Shown piece after piece: positions 26,860 to 35,141 of a stretch of DNA of 64,000 nt. The position numbers and the translations under genes are program-made. The DNA is from Salinilacihabitans rarus (GTDB lineage: Archaea > Halobacteriota > Halobacteria > Halobacteriales > Natrialbaceae): NCBI RefSeq assembly GCF_024296665.1, contig NZ_CP100762.1, positions 124,001 through 188,000 on the forward strand, written 5' to 3'. Within the stretch, counting starts at the first letter, position 1. Each line of letters opens with the position of its first letter. The notes under the pieces were generated by a model. That model was not told the origin of the DNA and did not search any database. It saw only the letters and a program-made list of their open reading frames with translations.

Positions 26860-27959
26860 CCGTCCGCGGCGCCGACCCCGCGACGGTCCGCGCGGCCCTC
26901 GACGCCGGCGACCCCCTCCCGGGGACCGCGGGCTTCGCGGGCGACCTCGACGGCCGCCTCGTCCGGGACGTCCTCGGGCGCGTCCCGCTGTACGTCGAGC
27001 GCGGGGCCGCCGACCCGGCCAGCGAGGGGGCGTGGGCGTTCCGGCCGACCGACCTCGACGATCCCGCGCTCGTGCCGGGCGGCTCGGTCGTCGACGCCGC
27101 GGGGACGCACTCGGTCTGGGAACTCCCCGACCCCGACCCGGACGGCGACCGGGAGCGGGCGCTCGGTCGGGTCGAACGCGCGATCCTCGGGGCCGTCGAA
27201 CGGGAACGCGAGCGCGCCGACGACCGCGACGTCGCGGTCGCGTTCTCCGGCGGCGTCGACTCGGCGCTGCTCGCCGCCCTGCTGGACGCGCCGGCGTACG
27301 TCGTCGGCTTTCCCGACAGCGGGGACGTCGAGGCCGCCCGGGAGAGCGCCGCGGCGATGGGGATCGACCTCTCGGTCGTCGAACTCGACCACGACGACGT
27401 CGAGCGCGCCGTCCCGACGGTCGCGCGGGCGATCGGACGGACGAACGCCATGGACGTGGGGATTGCGCTCCCGCTGTACCTCGTCGCAGAGCGGGTCGCC
27501 GCCGACGGCTTCGACGCGCTGGCGGTCGGCCAGGGCGCCGACGAACTGTTCGGCGGCTACGAGAAGGTCGTCCACCTCGACCACCGGGTCGAGGCGGAGA
27601 CGGTCCGCGGCGCCGTCAGGGAGACGATCCTGACGCTCCCCGACCAGCTTCCCCGGGACGTCCTCGCGGTCGAGGCCGCGGGCGTCGACCCGGTCGCGCC
27701 CCTCGTCGACGACGGCGTCGTCGACGCGGCGCTGCGCCTGCCGGCGAGTCTGCTGGCCGACGAGTCGGAGCGAAAGAAGGCGCTGCGCGCTGTCGCGTCC
27801 GACTACCTGCCGTCGTCGGTCGCGCGACGGCCGAAGAAGGCGGTCCAGTACGGCAGCCTCGTCGCGCGGGAACTCGACCGGCTCGCACGCCGGGCGGGGT
27901 ACAAGCGCCGGATGGACGACCACGTCACCCGGTACGTCGAGTCGCTGCTAGAGGGCTGA
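26856..27959 (+). CDS. asparagine synthase-like amidotransferase without glutaminase nucleophile
   Basis: Protein of 367 residues. The C-terminal two-thirds is the ATP-pyrophosphatase domain of asparagine synthase: AVAFSGGVDSALLAALL (PP-loop), VGQGADELFGGYEKV and a C-terminal RRPKKAVQYGS. The first 110 residues retain only the end of a class II glutaminase-like fold (LVRDVLGRVPLYVE, HSVWELPDP); there is no Cys2 nucleophile. Full-length AsnB is over 550 residues. It may use ammonia or act on another acid. Coupled to the PHP gene. Confidence 0.8.
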   Translation: MTVRGADPATVRAALDAGDPLPGTAGFAGDLDGRLVRDVLGRVPLYVERGAADPASEGAWAFRPTDLDDPALVPGGSVVDAAGTHSVWELPDPDPDGDRERALGRVERAILGAVERERERADDRDVAVAFSGGVDSALLAALLDAPAYVVGFPDSGDVEAARESAAAMGIDLSVVELDHDDVERAVPTVARAIGRTNAMDVGIALPLYLVAERVAADGFDALAVGQGADELFGGYEKVVHLDHRVEAETVRGAVRETILTLPDQLPRDVLAVEAAGVDPVAPLVDDGVVDAALRLPASLLADESERKKALRAVASDYLPSSVARRPKKAVQYGSLVARELDRLARRAGYKRRMDDHVTRYVESLLEG

Positions 27960-27962
27960 GCC

Positions 27963-29072
27963 TCAGTCCTCGGTCTCGGTCGGGATGCTCTCGTCGACCT
28001 CCTCTTCCTCGTCGTCGGGGACTTCCACGTTCTCGGAGACGATCCGGTGGTTGACCGCGGCGATGCGGTCGGCGGTTTCCTCGACGAGGTCCGTCATGGC
28101 CTCCCGAACCGGGCTCTCGTCGTCCTTGACGACCACGCCGTCGCTGCCGTCGGCGCCGAAGTCCGGGTGGACCGGGATCCGCCGCAGCAGCGAGACGTCG
28201 TAGTTGTCGACGATGGTGTCCGCCCCCTCGCGGCCGAACACGTCGTGTTCGTCGCCGCAGCTGGGGCAGACGAACGAACTCATGTTCTCGACGATGCCGA
28301 GGACGGGCGTGTCGTGCTTCTGGAACATCCGCAGCCCCTTGCGGGTGTCGTCGAGCGCCATGTCCTGGGGCGTCGTGACGATCACCGCGCCGGTGACCGG
28401 CATCGACTGCAGGAGGTTCAGCGTCGCGTCGCCGGTCCCCGGCGGCAGGTCGACGATGAGGTAGTCGAGCCGCCCCCACTCGACGCCCTCCAGGAACTTC
28501 ATCATGAACTTGTTGACCATGGGCCCGCGAAGGATGGCGGGGTCGTCCTCGTTCTCCAGCATGAACCCCATGCTCATGACGCGGACGCCGTCCGAGCGCG
28601 GCGGGACGATTTCCTCGTTGGGCGTCACGCCCGGTTCGCCCTCGACCGGCAGCAGCCGCGGGACGTTCGGGCCGTGGATGTCGGCGTCGAGGATGCCGAC
28701 CATGGCACCCCGGGCCTCGAGGCCGGCCGCGAGGTTGGCCGCGACGGTGGTCTTGCCGACGCCGCCCTTGCCGGAGGCGACGGCGATCACGTTGCGCACC
28801 CGCGGGAGGACGTCGACGTCGATGCCGTGTTCCTCGCCGATCTGTGCGCGCAGGTCCGGCTCGAAGCCGGCCTCCGAGACGGCGTCGCGGATCCGGTTGC
28901 CGAGTTCCATCTCTGCCGGGGCGTACGGCGCGTTGAACGCCAGCGAGATGGTCGCGGTGTCGCCGTCTACCGAGACGTCGTTGACGAGGCCCAGCGAGAC
29001 GATGTCCTCGCCGAGCAGCGGGTCCTCGATCTCTGCGAGCGTCTGCCGGAGTTCGCGTTCAGTGGTACTCAT
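27963..29072 (-). CDS. Mrp/NBP35-type ATP-binding Fe-S cluster carrier
   Basis: P-loop ATPase of 369 residues that carries Fe-S clusters to target proteins. An N-terminal MIP18/DUF59 domain (LRQTLAEIEDPLLGEDIVSL) is followed by the deviant Walker A VASGKGGVGKTTVAANLA, a switch region VDLPPGTGDATLN and the CxxC pair in FVCPSCGDEHDVFG that holds the bridging cluster. An acidic tail of about 20 residues ends it. ATG 29072 gives MSTTEREL. It lies directly downstream of an Fe-S-rich respiratory operon on the same strand, separated by 95 bases. Confidence 0.93.
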   Translation of the reverse strand: MSTTERELRQTLAEIEDPLLGEDIVSLGLVNDVSVDGDTATISLAFNAPYAPAEMELGNRIRDAVSEAGFEPDLRAQIGEEHGIDVDVLPRVRNVIAVASGKGGVGKTTVAANLAAGLEARGAMVGILDADIHGPNVPRLLPVEGEPGVTPNEEIVPPRSDGVRVMSMGFMLENEDDPAILRGPMVNKFMMKFLEGVEWGRLDYLIVDLPPGTGDATLNLLQSMPVTGAVIVTTPQDMALDDTRKGLRMFQKHDTPVLGIVENMSSFVCPSCGDEHDVFGREGADTIVDNYDVSLLRRIPVHPDFGADGSDGVVVKDDESPVREAMTDLVEETADRIAAVNHRIVSENVEVPDDEEEEVDESIPTETED

Positions 29073-29167
29073 AGGCGGTCTTCTAGCTGAAGAAGGGAGC
29101 CGACTCTGATACGTGTGATGGTTCGGGCTCGCGCCCGTCGGACGGCTGAGGAAGGTGATCGCGGTCG

Positions 29168-29482
29168 TTACGGGCCGGGTGCGCCGATCGGTTCGGGCAA
29201 CCCGCCGTAGAAGACGACCCCGATGATCATCGTCAGGATCAGCATCCCGACCCACATCGACGTCGTCAGCCCGACGAGGTAGGTGACCCCGAGCAGTCCG
29301 GACTTCGTGTCGCGGGGTTTGCCGGTGAACCACGCGATCAACATGATGTAGATCGGCACCAGGACGACCGCGAAGATGATCCAGGTACCCTCGTTGGCGA
29401 AGCCCGTGAAGCCGTCGGTGCCGTCGTAGCCGTGGTAGAGCAGCTTCGACGGCGCGGTCGCGAGCAGTCCGGTCAGGCTCAT
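29168..29482 (-). CDS. small three-helix membrane subunit of the NrfD-type complex
   Basis: Protein of 104 residues with three predicted membrane helices (TWIIFAVVLVPIYIMLIAWF, LLGVTYLVGLTTSMWVGML, LILTMIIGVVFYGG). The ATG overlaps the stop of the NrfD-type gene by four bases, so it is the last gene of the halocyanin/Fe-S/NrfD operon and probably an accessory subunit of that complex. No cofactor-binding motif is evident. I do not know a family name. Confidence 0.7.
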   Translation of the reverse strand: MSLTGLLATAPSKLLYHGYDGTDGFTGFANEGTWIIFAVVLVPIYIMLIAWFTGKPRDTKSGLLGVTYLVGLTTSMWVGMLILTMIIGVVFYGGLPEPIGAPGP

Positions 29483-30837
29483 GCTTTCACCTCCGTCTCG
29501 GCGGGTTCACCGCCGTGTTCGTGCTCGCCGCGCATGTGTTCGACCGCGTGGAGTTCGACGACCGGAACCATCTTCGACAGGCTGAGGAACAGCAACACCA
29601 CCATGCCGATCGTTCCGGCCAGCGACAGCCACTCGATCGCACTCGGGAAGTACGCCCCGGGCGTGGCCGCGTAGATGTCGAAGTGCGGGTCCATGAACCC
29701 TTCCACGACGAACAGCAGCTTCTCGAGGAAGGTCGCGGTGAGGACGACGACGCCGGCGAGGATGGCGCGGGCCCGGCTGAACAGCGCGGGACGGATGCCC
29801 TGCAGGAAGATGAACGTGAGCGTCCCGAGCACCATCAGCATCGAGAGGATGTAGATCGGGTGTCCGAGCTTGTGCTCGGTGGCCCGGGCCGAATCGAGCG
29901 GCCCGAGGAACGAGCCGTTGATGAGCTGCTGGAGCTGGAACCACAGGAACAGCAGGCAGAAGAACCCGAGCCACAGGAGCAGCCCGCGGAAGATGTCGTC
30001 GGTGAAGATGTGATCCCAGTCGTACGCGCGCCGGAAGGCGGCCGCGATGAGGATCACGCCGCTGATCGCCGACGTCAGCGCGATCGAGAGGAACTGCGGC
30101 CCCTGAATCGCGCCGGTCCAGGCGGGCATCGCCGGCAGCAGCGCGAACAGCCACGGGATCACGCCGCCGTGGAGCAGCAGCGGGGCCATGATGATGACCG
30201 CCGCGGCGAGCCACCAGACCATGCGCTCGACGACCTCGTCTTCCTCCTCGGTGTAGCCGATCGTCAGCAGCTTGTAGATCGGTTCGAACCGGTCGGGGAG
30301 GTCGTCGCGCAGGCGGCTGACGTCGTAGCGCAGCGTCAGACCGAGGTACGTCGCGGTCATCACGAAGTAGGCCGTGATGACGGTCACGTCCCACACCAGC
30401 GGCGAGTTGTTGACCGTGATGTGGTAGTGGCCGATGACGCTCGTGACCATCCGGTCGGGCCGACCCATGTGGACGAGGATGTAGAACCCGGCCGCGGAGA
30501 GGCCGGCGATGGTCAGCATCTCGGCGAGCCGGGCGACCGGCATGTACCGGTCCATGCCCAGCAGGCGGACCGCGGCGGAGAGGATGATCCCGCCGTGGGC
30601 GATGCCGACCCACCAGATGAACGCGCCGATGTACAGCCCCCAGGTCGAGCCGCCGCCGGAGCCCCAGTCGCCGAGACCGGTGACGATCAGCCCCTGCTGG
30701 AGCTGGTAGGCCCAGGCGACGAGGAAGGCGACGAGGGCAAGCGTCGAGATCCCGTAGAGGGCGACGTACGTCTTCGTGAAGGTGTTGATCGGCCGGAGGA
30801 TGTCCTCCTCCGTCGGCAGCCTGGTCTCGGTGCTCAT
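29479..30837 (-). CDS. NrfD/PsrC-type quinol-interacting membrane subunit
   Basis: Integral membrane protein of 452 residues with about ten helices, for example IGAFIWWVGIAHGGIILSAA and LSMLMVLGTLTFIFLQG. The length, and the Gly/His/Trp-rich helix near the N-terminus, match the NrfD/PsrC/HybB family that binds quinol and passes electrons to a Fe-S partner. A His-rich C-terminal tail (MRGEHEHGGEPAE) is unusual and may bind copper. It overlaps both neighbours by four bases in an operon with a four-cluster Fe-S protein and a halocyanin. Confidence 0.88.
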   Translation of the reverse strand: MSTETRLPTEEDILRPINTFTKTYVALYGISTLALVAFLVAWAYQLQQGLIVTGLGDWGSGGGSTWGLYIGAFIWWVGIAHGGIILSAAVRLLGMDRYMPVARLAEMLTIAGLSAAGFYILVHMGRPDRMVTSVIGHYHITVNNSPLVWDVTVITAYFVMTATYLGLTLRYDVSRLRDDLPDRFEPIYKLLTIGYTEEEDEVVERMVWWLAAAVIIMAPLLLHGGVIPWLFALLPAMPAWTGAIQGPQFLSIALTSAISGVILIAAAFRRAYDWDHIFTDDIFRGLLLWLGFFCLLFLWFQLQQLINGSFLGPLDSARATEHKLGHPIYILSMLMVLGTLTFIFLQGIRPALFSRARAILAGVVVLTATFLEKLLFVVEGFMDPHFDIYAATPGAYFPSAIEWLSLAGTIGMVVLLFLSLSKMVPVVELHAVEHMRGEHEHGGEPAETEVKA

Positions 30838-32504
30838 AGCGAGACCCCCGCGTCACCGACGGTTCCGTTGTCGAGGACCTCCTCCTTGCGGTTGTCCCCG
30901 AGGCCGATGCGCTCGTACTGGGTGGGCCCTTCGACCTGCTCGGCCTCCGGCCCGGGCTCCTGTCCGAGGTACGTGACGTTCGGGTGGGTGCCGACGTCCT
31001 CGAGCAGCTTGAACTTCGAGCTGGGGTTGCCGGCGAACTGGCGCAGACGGGCGTTGGCGTCGTCCTCGCTACCGTCGCCGAGCCCCAGTTCGAGGAGGGC
31101 GTCCTCGCTTTCGAGGTCGACGTACTGTTCGAGCGCGTCGACGGAGGCGAGGACCGTCTGCTCTTTCTCGAGGACGCTGTTGTTCTCCCCCTCGCCGGGT
31201 TCGAGGCGCTCGCTGACGATCCCGACCGCCTTCATGACGCCGACGAGTTCGCGGTCGAGCCCGTCGATCGCCTCGATCGCGGCGTCGAGGTCGTCGCCCT
31301 GGCCGAGGTTCTCGTCGATCGTCTCCGGCGAGGGCACGTCGTTGTGGATGTCGATGACCGTCCGGCTCTTGGTCGGGTGCTCGCGGTGCTGGTAGGGGTC
31401 GCTCCGCTCGTCTTTGACGTTGCCGAACTGGATCGCGTTGGGCGGGCAGGCCGTCTCGCAGGCGGTCGTCCCGACCATCTCCTCGCCGCGGGAGCCGTCC
31501 TGGTGGGACGGGCACATCGTACACTTGCTCATCACGCCGCGGGGCGCGCGGCTGTCGACCCAGCGCTCCTCGCCGTGTTCGTACTCGGAGTGGGTGACGT
31601 CCCGCGGCTCCTCGGCGTTCTGCTGCCCCTCGTGGAGCTGTTCGTACGGCGTGTCGGGCTCGTCCCACTGGAAGTAGTTGACGCCGTACGGACAGGCCAC
31701 CTGACAGTACCGGCAGCCGATGCAGACGTCGTAGTCGGTCAGGACGAGGCCGTCCGAGTCCCGCGTGTGGCGGGCGGTCGTCGGGCAGACCTTCTCACAG
31801 GGGGCGTCCGTGCAGTGCTGGCACGGGCGGACGAGCATGTTGTAGTCGCTCGTCCCGCCGATCACGTCGGGTGCCGGGGACGGCGAGGAGGTGAGCTCGT
31901 CCTCGAAGGCCATCACGTACATCCAGTTGACGCCCTGATCGAGCTGGTTCTCCTGGCTACAGGCGACCATACAGGAGAGACAGCCGTCACAGCGCTCGAG
32001 GTCGATCGTCATCCCCCACTGGACGTCGGAGTCCATCTGGGCCTCCGTATTCGACTCCGACTCGGCCGCGGCGAGGGCTCCCTCGGGCTTACCGTCGTCG
32101 ACGGTGCCCCACGCACCGAGGCCGACCGCGGCGGCGCCGACGCCCATCTTCTTCATCACTTCGCGGCGGCTCTCGTCGTCCTCGCCGTCGAGCCTCGCGA
32201 GGGCGTCCGTGAGCCGGTCGCGGCCCTCGTCGACGCGCTCTTCGAGTTCCTCGAAGGCCTCGGCGGTCGGTCGGTCGTCGACGCCGAACTCGTCGAGGAC
32301 CGACTCGTGGTACTTCGCGTGGAACTCCGCCTCGGAGAGCTCGCCTTTGGTGACCCGCATGGCGTCGCGGGCCATGTCGATCCCGAGATCCGTGTCGTAC
32401 TCGGTGTCGTCGAGCATCTCCTCGAGTTCCGACTCCCACTCGGCGCCGAGGGGGTGGAACGATTCGTCTTCGTCGTCCGGGAATGTCGTATCGTCAGCAC
32501 TCAT
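30834..32504 (-). CDS. four-[4Fe-4S]-cluster protein (NrfC/PsrB/ActB type) with internal Tat-like motif
   Basis: Protein of 556 residues. Cluster motifs in order: CDGCLSCMVAC, CQHCTDAPCEKVC, CIGCRYCQVACPYG and a final CTMC with later CETACP, the DmsB/PsrB pattern. A twin-arginine-like motif, ESRREVMKKMGVGAAAVGLGA, lies about residue 110-130, after a 110-residue acidic domain, not at the N-terminus. The C-terminal 170 residues are helical and acidic and do not match standard NrfC. It would relay electrons from the NrfD-type quinol site to halocyanin. Translationally coupled to its membrane partner. Confidence 0.85.
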   Translation of the reverse strand: MSADDTTFPDDEDESFHPLGAEWESELEEMLDDTEYDTDLGIDMARDAMRVTKGELSEAEFHAKYHESVLDEFGVDDRPTAEAFEELEERVDEGRDRLTDALARLDGEDDESRREVMKKMGVGAAAVGLGAWGTVDDGKPEGALAAAESESNTEAQMDSDVQWGMTIDLERCDGCLSCMVACSQENQLDQGVNWMYVMAFEDELTSSPSPAPDVIGGTSDYNMLVRPCQHCTDAPCEKVCPTTARHTRDSDGLVLTDYDVCIGCRYCQVACPYGVNYFQWDEPDTPYEQLHEGQQNAEEPRDVTHSEYEHGEERWVDSRAPRGVMSKCTMCPSHQDGSRGEEMVGTTACETACPPNAIQFGNVKDERSDPYQHREHPTKSRTVIDIHNDVPSPETIDENLGQGDDLDAAIEAIDGLDRELVGVMKAVGIVSERLEPGEGENNSVLEKEQTVLASVDALEQYVDLESEDALLELGLGDGSEDDANARLRQFAGNPSSKFKLLEDVGTHPNVTYLGQEPGPEAEQVEGPTQYERIGLGDNRKEEVLDNGTVGDAGVSL

Positions 32505-32573
32505 TGAGTGTGATCACCTCCGGAACGGTGGTGACCGGGTCGGTCCGCGAGCGGAGCCCGGCGTCGGTCGTCC

Positions 32574-33065
<492 letters not shown>

Positions 33066-33143
33066 GGTATGGACTCTACACCCGGCTTTTGAATAGGTTG
33101 CGATTGAAGGCTCGTGACGATTCCCAGATGGTGGTAACCTAGC

Positions 33144-33157
33144 CGAATACGTTCGAA
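33144..33157. promoter_or_regulatory. CGAA-N4-TTCG palindrome upstream of halocyanin operon
   Basis: CCGAATACGTTCGA, about 79 bases before the halocyanin ATG, followed on the plus strand by an AT-rich GTATATAC. It is one of a set of identical-architecture sites in this island. Confidence 0.6.
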
Positions 33158-33355
33158 CGTATATACGCGATCGAACTCCCGTCGGCGGCTGCGACTGTCG
33201 GTTCGGGTTGCAAAACGGGAGTCGACGACGGCCGAGTGGCCCAGTCGCGGCAGTTTGCCGTCAGTTTCGGCCCGTCGGGTGGTGTACGCGCGGTGATACG
33301 TCGCCGGCTGGAGCCGTCGACGCGCCGGAAGTTTCGGGGAGCGGACGTCACGGGC

Positions 33356-34045
33356 TCACTCGCTCGTCGCGGGCTCGTTCGCGAGTCCATCTTCGAGCGC
33401 GTCGGGCTCGTCGGCGGTCGGGAGTTCGCGGACGAACCGCTTGATGATGGCTTCCTCGGCGCGGTGGAGCGTCTCGCTGCACGTCGACTTGGCGATGCCG
33501 AGGCGGCCGGCCAGTTCGGTCAGCGAGCAACACCGCGGGGTGTCGTAGTACCCCTCCTCGACCGCCGCCATCACGACCTCGCGCTGGCGCTCGGAGAGCA
33601 ACTGGCTGTCGTGGACCCGCTCGCGGACGTGCTCGATCCGGTACTGGAGGCCGAACCGTTCGAGTTGGCCGGCGAGTTCCGAGAGCCGCTCGCGCGAGCC
33701 GGTCACCTCGACGATGGCCTCGCCGTCCTGGATCTCGACGGGGAGTTCGATCGGCATCCCCGAGTCGCGCGAGGAGAACATGAGCAGCGGTGCGGTCGTC
33801 TCGAAGTGGATCGTCGCCTCGTTTTCGCTCCACTGCGCGAGGGTGAGTTCGGTGATCTGTGGGTGCTCGTCCATGTCCTCGAGGACGCTTGGCACGTCGG
33901 GGCCGGCGATCCGGACGAGCGCGAAGCCCGACTCGGAGCCCGGAACCGCCGCCAGCACCCGGAGCGTCGCCTCCGGGTGTGCCGTCGACACCTGTTGCAC
34001 CCACACCTCTTCCGGCATCGTCACCGCGAGTGTAGCCTGGGCCAT
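33356..34045 (-). CDS. HTH-10 (bacterioopsin-activator type) regulator with Cys-bearing HTH
   Basis: Regulator of 229 residues. An N-terminal sensor-like domain of about 140 residues (mixed alpha/beta, no Cys) is followed by LLSERQREVVMAAVEEGYYDTP and the HTH LTELAGRLGIAKSTCSETLHRAE of the Bat/HTH-10 family. The only three cysteines of the protein, Cys172, Cys173 and Cys189, are all in the HTH, a natural place for a redox, metal or NO switch. The gene is divergent from the first DUF2249 gene, and palindromes lie 1-14 and 38-51 bases before its own ATG, which suggests autoregulation and control of the island. Confidence 0.85.
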   Translation of the reverse strand: MAQATLAVTMPEEVWVQQVSTAHPEATLRVLAAVPGSESGFALVRIAGPDVPSVLEDMDEHPQITELTLAQWSENEATIHFETTAPLLMFSSRDSGMPIELPVEIQDGEAIVEVTGSRERLSELAGQLERFGLQYRIEHVRERVHDSQLLSERQREVVMAAVEEGYYDTPRCCSLTELAGRLGIAKSTCSETLHRAEEAIIKRFVRELPTADEPDALEDGLANEPATSE

Positions 34046-34059
34046 ACGAACACGTTCCC
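34046..34059. promoter_or_regulatory. degenerate palindrome abutting the regulator start
   Basis: ACGAACACGTTCCC, CGAA-N4-TTC with one mismatch in the right arm, directly adjoining the regulator ATG at 34045. It could block transcription or translation initiation. Confidence 0.4.
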
Positions 34060-34082
34060 GATAAGGGTACATACGCCCACCT

Positions 34083-34096
34083 CCGAATATGTTCGG
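34083..34096. promoter_or_regulatory. CGAA-N4-TTCG palindrome, regulator side
   Basis: CCGAATATGTTCGG, perfect five-base arms, 38 bases before the regulator ATG. Confidence 0.7.
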
Positions 34097-34128
34097 GTTC
34101 CCGTCCGCGGCCCGCGCGACGACGTCAC

Positions 34129-34142
34129 CCGAACATATTCGT
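34129..34142. promoter_or_regulatory. CGAA-N4-TTCG palindrome, DUF2249 side
   Basis: CCGAACATATTCGT, directly followed by the TATA-like TCTTAATAG and 38 bases before the ATG at 34181. This is the typical position of an archaeal activator site next to BRE/TATA. Confidence 0.7.
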
Positions 34143-34150
34143 CTTAATAG
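34143..34150 (+). promoter_or_regulatory. TATA-like element of first DUF2249 gene
   Basis: CTTAATAG, adjoining the upstream palindrome and 30 bases before the ATG. Confidence 0.6.
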
Positions 34151-34180
34151 CCAACCGCGGCCGCGTCGAACGCTCGCACG

Positions 34181-34408
34181 ATGGCAACCGACTCCGCCGA
34201 ACGACTGCTCGACGTCCGAGAGATAGACGGCCCGCCGTTCGACGACATCGTGGCCGCGCTGGACGACCTCGGCGCCGACGAGCGCCTCCGCCTCGTCGCG
34301 CCCTTCGAGCCAGCCCCGCTCTACGAGGTCCTCGAGGAGCGTGGCTTCGACTACGAGAGCGAGCGGCGCTCGGGGGACCTCTGGCACGTCCTCGTCCGGG
34401 AGGCCTGA
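34181..34408 (+). CDS. DUF2249 domain protein 1
   Basis: Soluble 75-residue protein with the DUF2249 fold (a SirA/TusA-like small alpha/beta domain): LLDVREIDGPPFDDIVAAL and RLRLVAPFEPAPLYEVLEERGF, where PF-PAPL replaces the common HDPxPL motif. DUF2249 genes are common beside denitrification and hemerythrin genes, but their role is unsettled. It has its own palindrome/TATA promoter shared divergently with the regulator. Confidence 0.85.
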   Translation: MATDSAERLLDVREIDGPPFDDIVAALDDLGADERLRLVAPFEPAPLYEVLEERGFDYESERRSGDLWHVLVREA

Positions 34409-34412
34409 GTTG

Positions 34413-34426
34413 CCGAACGTGTTCGG
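34413..34426. promoter_or_regulatory. CGAA-N4-TTCG palindrome before DUF2249 gene 2
   Basis: CCGAACGTGTTCGG, perfect five-base arms, 39 bases before the ATG at 34466 and just after the previous stop codon. Confidence 0.7.
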
Positions 34427-34465
34427 ACGAACGCCGATGGTCGCGGGGGGTCGACGTTCGTCCGC

Positions 34466-34699
34466 ATGACGCGACTCGACGTCAGGGACGTTCCGCCGGT
34501 GAACAGACACCCCCGGATCCACGACGCGTTCGACGAACTCGACCCGGGCGAGACGCTCACCATCGTCAACGACCACGAGCCCAAGCCGCTGTTCTACGAG
34601 TTCCAGGCCGAGGTGGAGAGCTTCGACGCCGACGGCTACGAGGTCGAGCGGGTCGCCGACGACGAGTTCGTCGCCCGGTTCCCCAAACGCGAGGACTGA
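34466..34699 (+). CDS. DUF2249 domain protein 2
   Basis: Soluble 77-residue protein. TRLDVRDVPPVNRHPRIHDAF and LTIVNDHEPKPLFYEFQAE carry the DUF2249 core with the H-x-P-x-PL motif intact. The separate palindrome before it suggests it is transcribed on its own, not from the first DUF2249 promoter. Possible roles: sulfur or metal-cofactor transfer or NO-related maturation; none is proven by sequence. Confidence 0.88.
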   Translation: MTRLDVRDVPPVNRHPRIHDAFDELDPGETLTIVNDHEPKPLFYEFQAEVESFDADGYEVERVADDEFVARFPKRED

Positions 34700-34726
34700 C
34701 CACGCGCGGCGACGGCCGCGACGATG

Positions 34727-34740
34727 GCGAACACGTTCGG
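34727..34740. promoter_or_regulatory. CGAA-N4-TTCG palindrome before DUF2249 gene 3
   Basis: GCGAACACGTTCGG, 37 bases before the ATG at 34778. An ATG at 34724 overlaps it and is thus unlikely to be a start codon. Confidence 0.65.
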
Positions 34741-34777
34741 GAGTACGGATAGGGGGCGGCGGGGACGACCCTCCTCC

Positions 34778-35038
34778 ATGGAACAGGCCGCCGTCGTCGA
34801 CGCGACAGGGGCACCGTCGGGCCGGCCGCGGGAGTCGATCGACGTCCGCTCTTGCGGGCCGCCGGAGCCGCTCAGGCGGACCCTCGAACTGCTCGCCGAC
34901 CTCCCGGACGAGACGGTCCTCGTCCAGCGCAACGACCGCGTCCCGCAGTTTCTCTTCCCGAAACTCGACGACCGCGGGTACGCCTACGAGACGGTCGAAC
35001 GCGACGACGACGTCGTGACCGTCATCTGGCGCGAGTGA
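34778..35038 (+). CDS. DUF2249-like protein 3
   Basis: Protein of 86 residues, the most diverged of the three. ESIDVRSCGPPEPLRRTLELL and TVLVQRNDRVPQFLFPKLDD keep the domain outline, but the HDPxPL motif has become RNDRVPQFLF. I chose ATG 34778 because it lies 37 bases after the palindrome, the same spacing as at the other two genes. It is followed by the CtaA-CtaB fusion gene 103 bases downstream. Confidence 0.75.
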   Translation: MEQAAVVDATGAPSGRPRESIDVRSCGPPEPLRRTLELLADLPDETVLVQRNDRVPQFLFPKLDDRGYAYETVERDDDVVTVIWRE

Positions 35039-35141
35039 GCTCCCGACGCGACGGACCGGCCGACGGACCGACGACGAACCGGTCGCCCGCGGGGCCCTCG
35101 CGGGCTCGATTCCCGCGACGAACCACCGACGTTACCGACCG

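Noticed and set aside
34724-35038. Longer form of the third DUF2249-like protein starting at ATG 34724
   Set aside because: That ATG overlaps the palindrome, and the extra 18 residues are Arg/Gly-rich; the ATG at 34778 has the same spacing to its palindrome as the two sister genes.
35090-35125. tRNA-like T-arm (GCGGG, seven-base loop CTCGATT, CCCGC) before the CtaA-CtaB gene
   Set aside because: No acceptor stem, anticodon arm or D-arm can be built around it; it is a short chance hairpin in GC-rich DNA.
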